From the NCBI RefSeq assembly GCF_907164915.1, contig NW_025919557.1:124001-188000 (forward strand): a DNA stretch of 64,000 nt, read 5' to 3'. The translations under genes were made by a program, and so were the position numbers. The notes under the pieces were generated by a model. That model made no database searches and was not told the DNA's origin. It was given only the letters and a program-made list of their open reading frames with translations. The DNA comes from Impatiens glandulifera (Eukaryota; Streptophyta; Magnoliopsida; Ericales; Balsaminaceae). Positions 57,940 through 64,000 of this stretch are shown here, one piece after another (within the stretch, counting starts at the first letter, position 1; each line of letters starts with the position of its first letter).

Positions 57940-60250
57940 AGGACTTTAATACCAACTCTCTGTTTAACCCTTTGGTTGGAAGATCCGTGATATTATCTTT
58001 AGATTTAACATAATTAATTGAGATAATTCCAGTAGACAGTAATTGTCTAATGGTATTATGTATATGACGTATATGTTATATTTATCATTATACATATAAC
58101 TCTTAACTCGTCCGATCGCAGATTGACTAGCACAATGAATAAAAAATGTTGGTATATTCTTAGACATAATTTGAATATCTTCTAAGAATAAATATAGACA
58201 TTCAGATTTTCAACACACTTGTCAAGAGCTATAAATTCAAATTTCATCGTGAATCTAGCAATAACAGTTTTTAGAATATTTCTAAGATATAGTTGCACCT
58301 CCAAGTGTAAATACATATTCAATTATTGACTTAGAATCTTTTATATCTGAAATCCAATTAGCATTATTGTAGCCTTCGATAATAGAATGATGGCTCGTGT
58401 AGTGCAGACCATAATCACGAGTATTTCTCAAATACCTAAATAATCGTACAATGTCTTTCTAATGTTTATTACCCGGATTACTCGTGTATCTACTGAGTTT
58501 GCTTAGTATATAGTCTATGTCTGGTCTTGTACAACTCATTAAGTACATTAGACTCTCAATTATTCGAGAATAATTTAATTGTGAAACACTCTCTCCATAA
58601 TTTTTAGATAGATGTTGACTCGTATCTATCACAGTTTTAGTCAATGCAGAATCATCCTTGTTAATTTTTTTAAGAATCTTATCCACATAATGCGATTGAC
58701 TTTGAACTATCCCTTTTGATGTTTTAATCACTTTGATTCTAAGAATCACATAATTCAATTTCATATCTTTCATGTCAAATTTTAAATTTAACATATCTTT
58801 AGTGGATTTAACCATTTTATCATTATTTCTAATGATAAGTATGTCATCTACATAAAGACATAAAATGTTGTAACCATTTTTGTGTCTTTAATATAAATAC
58901 ATTTGTTATATTCATTGATCTTGAATCCACTTGAGATCATAACATGGTTAAATTTCTCATGTCATTGTATTGGAGCTTATTTTAAGTCATACAAATACTT
59001 AATCAGTTTACAAACTTTATTTTCTTGCCCTTGAGTAGAAAACCCTTCAGGTGATCTATATAAATTTCTTCTTCCAAATCTCCATTTAAAACAATAGTTT
59101 TTACGTCCATTTGATGAACTTCTAGATTGCGCAAAGAGGAAATCACAAAATTCAATCGAATATATATTATTCTCGTAACCGGATAATATGTATCAAAATA
59201 ATCAAGATCTTCTCGTTGGCGATATCCTCTTACCACTAATCTTGCCTTATATTTTTCAATTAATCCATCACCTTTCATTTTCCTTTTGAAATCTCATCGA
59301 CAAATTAGTATTTTAATTCCTGGAGGTAGATCCACCAATTCCCACATATAGTTTTGCAAGATAGATTATATCTCACTATTAATTGCCTCTTTCCATTGAT
59401 GCACTTTAGACGAAGTAATTGCCTTATTATACGTTTGAGGTTTACTTTCCATCATGAAAGTAATAAATTTGGACCAAATGATTTTTCTATTCTAGCTCGT
59501 TTACTTCGTCGAAGTTCAACCTCAACTTCATTTTCTTTTTCTTGATCATCTAGTTCAAGAAATCTTTTTGGAGAACTTTGTTCTTCATTAGACTTATATG
59601 GAAATACATGTTCAAAGAATGATGCATTTCTTGATTCCATTATCGTATTCTTATGAATATCCGTAATGTACGGTTTAAATACAAGAAAACGATAAGAACT
59701 ATTGTTTTGTGCATATCCAATAAATATACTATCAATAGTTTTTTGTCCAACTTTTGCCTTTGTAGTTAATGGTACAACTACCTTATCTAGACTATGATAG
59801 ACCAAAACTTAATAGAAGTGAGTTCATCAATTCTTTGAATGTTTAATTTTCCACTCAGCCGTATCATTTTGTTGAGGAGAATAAGGTGTTGTTGTCTCAT
59901 ATATTATACCATGTTGAGAACATAGTTCGGCAAAAGGTGATTCATATTCACCTCATTTATCACTTCTTAACACCTTGGTCATTTTACCGAGTTGGTTTTC
60001 AACCTCATTTTTATAAAGAATTAATTTCTCTATACCTTCATCTTTACTTGTATGAATATACACATAACAATATTTTGTGTTATCATCAATAAAAGTAATA
60101 AAGTATTTGCATCAAACATGTGTTGGTGTTCCTTTTAAATCACATACGTCTGTATGAATGAAATTAAGTGGTCTATTATTTCTTTCAACATTTCGAAAGG
60201 ATGATCTCGTCAATTTCGCTTCAACACAAATTTCACACTTGCACAATTAA
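57940..60250 (-). pseudogene. Ty1-copia pol relic, copy B
   Basis: Same domain order as 23,340-25,650. Integrase core and C-terminus (59,805-59,452), reverse transcriptase (59,278-59,003, YKARLVVRGYRQREDLDYFD; YVDD at 58,843-58,854; 58,815-58,459) and RNase H (58,167-57,964) are all recognisable and all broken. The RT frame at 58,815-58,459 is longer than in copy A. Confidence 0.9.
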
Positions 60251-60320
60251 TTCACATTTGAATTTTATGTGAATTTCATTTTCCTAAATATCATTTCCAT
60301 TTAATTAAATTAACAGTAAT
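60243..60320 (-). repeat. LTR-like remnant beside copia pol, copy B
   Basis: Counterpart of 25,640-25,730. It shows that the internal deletion of the copia element predates the duplication. Confidence 0.5.
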
Positions 60321-60399
60321 ATTTTCATGATTTTCATGAGGAAGTATAACGGTTCTTTGAGCTGATAAGGATTCAATTGGTTCATCAAAAAAATTCTAG

Positions 60400-61140
60400 A
60401 GGATGGACTGCGATATTATTATTTTTACAGGAATGTGTTTAGTTAAATTTAATGTAAAATTAAGAGTTGTACGTTCTGAATTCACTTGATTATTGTTCTA
60501 TCTCGATGAATCCATGTATATTGATAGTTTATTGGAGCAAGCAATTTGTGGTGAATCTTCTAAGAAGGATTTAGCGAATCAGGGGTATTTTCTGTATTTA
60601 TTTCAACTGTCAAGTTATTTGTAAACTAAATGGTCCTAGAGATTATTCTAGCCCATTTTCCATGAGAGAAAGACATTTATGGTTTCTCCCAGAATTAGCG
60701 AGTAAGTTTGGTCTATATAGTTCTGTTTTCTTATCTACATTTCAAAATATAATTATTAAAATTTATTCTATACAATTATTTAATACTATCAAACTATTTT
60801 ATTAAAATGTAATTCATTGATTAGAAACTATCAAACATGTTTTTTTCATATAATGGAAACTTAGATGACTATCTCTTAATTTATATATCCCTTTGTTAAG
60901 GTTTAGAAAATATGTACAACTTCACTCAGAAATATTTGAAGTTTGAAGCAAATTTCTTTTTCACCTGAAGATATGTTTAATATGTATTCTTAGAGAAAAT
61001 GTAGGGGCGAAGGATGTATTAGAAGAAACCATCTTAATCTTTATATTTTTTGTTTTAGCCATTACACTTGGTTGATTTTTATTGTTAGTTTGTTTGAGCA
61101 GAATGTTCAAAATCATTTGGTTCAGGTTAGTTATTTTATT
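60400..61140 (+). other. Exon-like blocks of unrecognised gene, copy B (part 1)
   Basis: The MRERHLWFLPELAS block is present at about 60,650-60,705, but its acceptor and first codons are deleted (kept 'aaatggt' joins 'cctagagattattc'). The later block ending in CAG/GTTAGT lies at about 61,065-61,125. Confidence 0.35.
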
Positions 61141-61224
61141 TGTATGATTGAATAGTTTAATTACATCTTAAATAGTTTTAGTTAGTGTCCTTTATATATA
61201 AATATATATCCTCAACATTTTTCT

Positions 61225-61785
61225 TAGGGGTGTCAATTTGGTCACTTTCATTGCAGGTTCGAGTTGGCAGGTTTACAAGTTGAACAATATTAACCTGAAC
61301 ATGACCTATTTAGTAATTTAGGTCAAAATCAATAAACTGAACTTGACCTATTTATTTGTGATTTATCCGAACCTGACTTGTTTATTTATGATTGACCCAA
61401 ATCTGACTTTTTCACCCGATTTACTTAACTCAACTCGAACCAAACTCAATATAATTAATTCACATCTCTCTGTTTCAAATTTAAATGACATCAACATAAA
61501 ATAAAAATGAATTTAAATCATAAATTCATTTATAACAATTTTACAAAAGAAAATGAGTGAGCGAATAAGAAAGAATAACATAAAATAGTTAAAACTTAAC
61601 AAAAGAAATTTATAAACGGGTTATTATGTCTACTTTGGGTCATTTATGTTCAACCCAATTTTGACATGTTTATTAATCAGGTAACCTGATTTTGACCCGA
61701 ACAAAAATATACATGATCCTAACCTAATTTTTTCGTGTTTGGTTGAGGTCTTGCTTTCATGTTGGGTCAAAAATTATCTACCTTA
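61225..61785. mobile_element. Small hAT-like element, copy B
   Basis: It starts TAGGGGTGTCAATTT and has the same interior words as 26,681-27,242. Confidence 0.55.
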
Positions 61786-61811
61786 ATTTTTCTCAAATTA
61801 TGTTTTCATTT

Positions 61812-61930
61812 TAGTAGACGTGACTAATGTTATTGAATTCTTGAGCGCCGGGAGTACTCAAACAAAGGTTCTTTTTAAGGAAGAGTATGACTATCTTGAT
61901 AGAATCAACATTAACTCCATTTGTGCAAGA
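61812..61930 (+). other. Exon-like block of unrecognised gene, copy B (part 2)
   Basis: Same frame as 27,273-27,387 (VIEFLSAGSTQTKVLFKEEY), with one or two substitutions and no new stop up to ICAR. Confidence 0.4.
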
Positions 61931-62640
61931 TATAACATAATATCGTAATAATTTTTAACCTGACAGGTTAGTGAATAATCCTTTATAATTTTATGTAGGA
62001 ATGAGTAATAAATATTTACCGCTTTCAAAATTTTGCTAGATGTTATTATATATTACTTAGTTTTAGTATAACTGGATGATTCTGGAGAAAAAGTATGTAA
62101 TACTGTAATGAATTATGAGTTTGTGTAGCTATTCGGTAATAATATCTTCATAATTTGCTTTTTATTTTTAAACTTGATCTTATATCCTCAATTTCTTAGT
62201 TGCAAAAATTGGTTGAAGTTATATAAATATATTGACAAGTATTGTCTTTATATAAGACTACTATTCCTTGGTAATATAAATATTTATGTACTTATTGTCT
62301 TCAATTACCATTCCTTCTTCATTTTGTTCTTTTTTTAAGATAATACATTTATCATCTTATATATATATGGTATGAAAGAGCTTCCGTAAGAACTAGAAGG
62401 AAGACTGAAGTAATGTTGCGTTATCTTTCTAACCACAAATGACTAGTACTCCTATTGTGATTCCTGATACCCACGAAATAAAATGTCACAATATTTTTTT
62501 TATAGATTTTTGTATCCAGAACCCAAAAAAGGAAAAGATCAAGAGATTGACCATGCATGTCTGTTGGAGCGAATTGGATGATCGGGCCAAGGGCTACCCC
62601 CTCTTCCCCTCACTCTCCTTTCCCTAATGTTCACAAAAAA

Positions 62641-62815
62641 GTCATCTAAGCTTTTCTGACTCGGCTTGGCCCCTTAGCCCTAGTCTTTTTCTTAGTGTAG
62701 GGGTCGCAAGAGAGCATAGCGTACCGCCCTTCCATAGTTGTGAGTCTGTTTATAGTCGCGATTGTTGTCATAGCCAGTTTCAACTTCCATGAAAAAACAT
62801 AGAATTAGGAGGGCA
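62641..62815. other. Sequence joined to the rRNA fragment, possibly organellar
   Basis: This stretch is more GC-rich than its surroundings, abuts the mitochondrial rRNA match and is absent from copy A. It may be further mitochondrial DNA rearranged next to the rRNA. I cannot name it. Confidence 0.35.
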
Positions 62816-63186
62816 ATCCTCCCGGTGAATTGACCGTACCCCAAACCGACACAAGTTCAAAAGTAGAGTATACTAGGGCGCTTGAGATAACCATGTCGAA
62901 GGAACTCGGTAAAATGACCCCGTAACTTCGGGAGAAGGGGTGCTCTCCTATCTTTTTCTTGGGAAATCGTCACATACTAAAGGGTAGCGACTGTTTATTA
63001 AAAACACAGGAATCTACTAAGTGGTAACACGATGTATAGAGTTTGACACCTTCCCGGTGCTGGAAGGTCGGAAGGAGAAGTGTTAACAGCTTTGAATGGA
63101 AGCCCCGGTAAACGGCGACAGTAACTCTAGCTGTCCTAAGGTAGAAAAATTCCTTGTCGCATAAGTAGTGACCTGCACGAATGGTG
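62816..63186 (+). pseudogene. Mitochondrial 26S rRNA fragment (NUMT), copy B
   Basis: About 370 contiguous bases match plant mitochondrial 26S rRNA. Included are CCCCAAACCGACACAAG, AGTAGAGTATACTAGGGCGC, CATGTCGAAGGAACTCGG, TGACCCCGTAACTTCGGGAG, GGTAGCGACTGTTTATTAAA, GTGGTAACACGATGTATAG and TTCCTTGTCGCATAAGTAG. Scattered changes (GGTAGAAAAATTCC for GGTAGCGAAATTCC) show decay. It sits in the same orientation in the intron-like spacer before the exon at 63,240. It is a nuclear copy of organelle DNA, not a working rRNA. Confidence 0.9.
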
Positions 63187-63239
63187 TTGAAGACACTGTT
63201 ATTTAAAATATTGAGAAAAACTTACAATTTATTGTTTTG

Positions 63240-63545
63240 TAGACAATGGAGAAACGTGGTCTATATGAACTTGGCAACATGAGTTCTTTGATGAAGGTAT
63301 GTTGATTTGTAATTCTTCTTATTTTGTAATGGTACATTGAAATATGTATATAAGATATTTTATAATCATCCAAGAATTGATTGAAAGAAATTAGTTGGGT
63401 TTATTATATATTGATTAATTAGTTAAAAATTTGTTTAGGTAAAAGTTATTGATTCAATCATCTTATTAGGGTAAAAGATTGATGGGGTGTATAACTTAAG
63501 TATGGTTGGAGAGGTCCTTGAGTCTTTTATCTTCAAACATGTAAG
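63240..63545 (+). other. Exon-like blocks of unrecognised gene, copy B (part 3)
   Basis: 63,242-63,295 encodes TMEKRGLYELGNMSSLMK between TTTTGTAG and GTATGT. The second block (VKVIDSIILLG) is interrupted near 63,470 by about 17 inserted bases. Confidence 0.45.
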
Positions 63546-63759
63546 GAGTAATGTTCTTCTTAAAAACTTTCTTATTAATTATTGTAATTTGATAAATATT
63601 TATATGGGAATTGTAATTTGATTAAATATATATTTTTTAATTTGTTAAATGTAATGTTTTCTTATTTAGGAATATTGGTAAGAATTTTTATATTAAAAAT
63701 TCTTATTTCAATGTCACTCTTAGTTTTTTTATTATTATTAGATTTAGTAGAAAAACAAT

Positions 63760-63965
63760 CACATAGTATCCTTTAGCGACCGTAATGTATTCATGTGGTC
63801 ATATTTTAGCAACGGTATTTATTTTTACAACATGATCCATGTTTTAGTGACAAAAAATGTAGGGATGGCTGGCGAGGCTTTTGATTTTTAGTGACGACAA
63901 AATTCTCAGTAGCGACAGTAAAGGATTAATTCATAGCGAACATTAGAGGGATAAGGACGAAAACC
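63760..63965. repeat. Repeat with TAGCGAC words, copy B
   Basis: Counterpart of 28,780-29,008. It contains a short piece (gaacattagag) absent from copy A. Confidence 0.4.
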
Positions 63966-64000
63966 ATATTTGATTTTTCAAAGATGGAGCTCCGTTGTTA

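Larger units (their letters stand above)
43143..64000 (+). repeat. Segmental duplication, copy B (continues past the window)
   Basis: It begins abruptly inside the gypsy integrase C-terminus and follows copy A in order and orientation to the last base. Local offsets are about 39,485 at the start, 39,357 at the CACTA start and 34,612 after the extra 5.1 kb of copy A. Sequence differences are scattered substitutions plus many short indels, so the copies are not very recent, or they are two haplotypes. Confidence 0.9.

Noticed and set aside
62816..63186. Functional rRNA gene
   Set aside because: Only an internal piece of the large-subunit rRNA is present, with mutations in conserved loops.
1..64000. 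A defence island, secretion system or other prokaryotic gene cluster
   Set aside because: There are no operons or ribosome-binding sites. All coding remnants are plant transposons, plant gene exons or organelle DNA.

Overview
The window looks like nuclear repeat DNA from a flowering plant. It is AT-rich, has no bacterial-style operons, and is made almost wholly of decayed plant transposable elements: Ty1-copia and Ty3-gypsy LTR elements, CACTA, hAT-like, LINE and SINE. It also holds intron-bearing fragments of plant kinesin and ABCA genes and a piece of mitochondrial 26S rRNA. The extra open reading frames at 2-973 and 29.3-34.8 kb resemble, from memory, a family common in Lamiales (Gesneriaceae) draft genomes, so Lamiales is my best guess and is unverified. 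I see no gene that is clearly intact and functional.

Layout. 1-2623: 3' end of a SIRE-like LTR element (coiled-coil extra ORF, two polypurine-tract-like motifs, complete 3' LTR) lying inside an older Ty3-gypsy integrase (2624-3733). 3.66-29.0 kb (copy A) and 43.14 kb to the window end (copy B) are a direct segmental duplication. In order, each copy holds: an integrase tail; a long noncoding region dominated by an array of short hairpins; a CACTA transposon carrying kinesin and ABCA1 exons; a roughly 3.2-3.5 kb LTR-like block with a second hairpin array and a SINE; AT-rich flank; a reverse-strand copia pol relic; unrecognised exon-like blocks; a small hAT-like element; and a mitochondrial rRNA fragment. 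Copy A alone has a three-fold tandem repeat of a 1,484-bp unit followed by another LTR-like block. Copy B alone keeps the LTR promoter segment and most of the rRNA fragment.

Between the copies (29.0-43.14 kb) lie three decayed copies of an extra-ORF family. The third is almost full length and is followed by polypurine-tract motifs and a truncated LTR. After these come a 5'-truncated LINE, a reverse LINE fragment and a set of diverged noncoding repeats. The geometry fits a simple tandem duplication with a period of about 39.5 kb and a breakpoint near 3,658/43,143.

The most unusual signal is the hairpin array at 4.84-7.86 kb and its copy at 44.3-47.2 kb. Stems of 5-7 bp recur about every 26 bp for 3 kb. 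Stem sequences differ between modules but stay self-complementary, and the loops are often TTGTNN-like. A second array built on a different sequence lies in the LTR of what appears to be the same element. I do not recognise this as a described feature.
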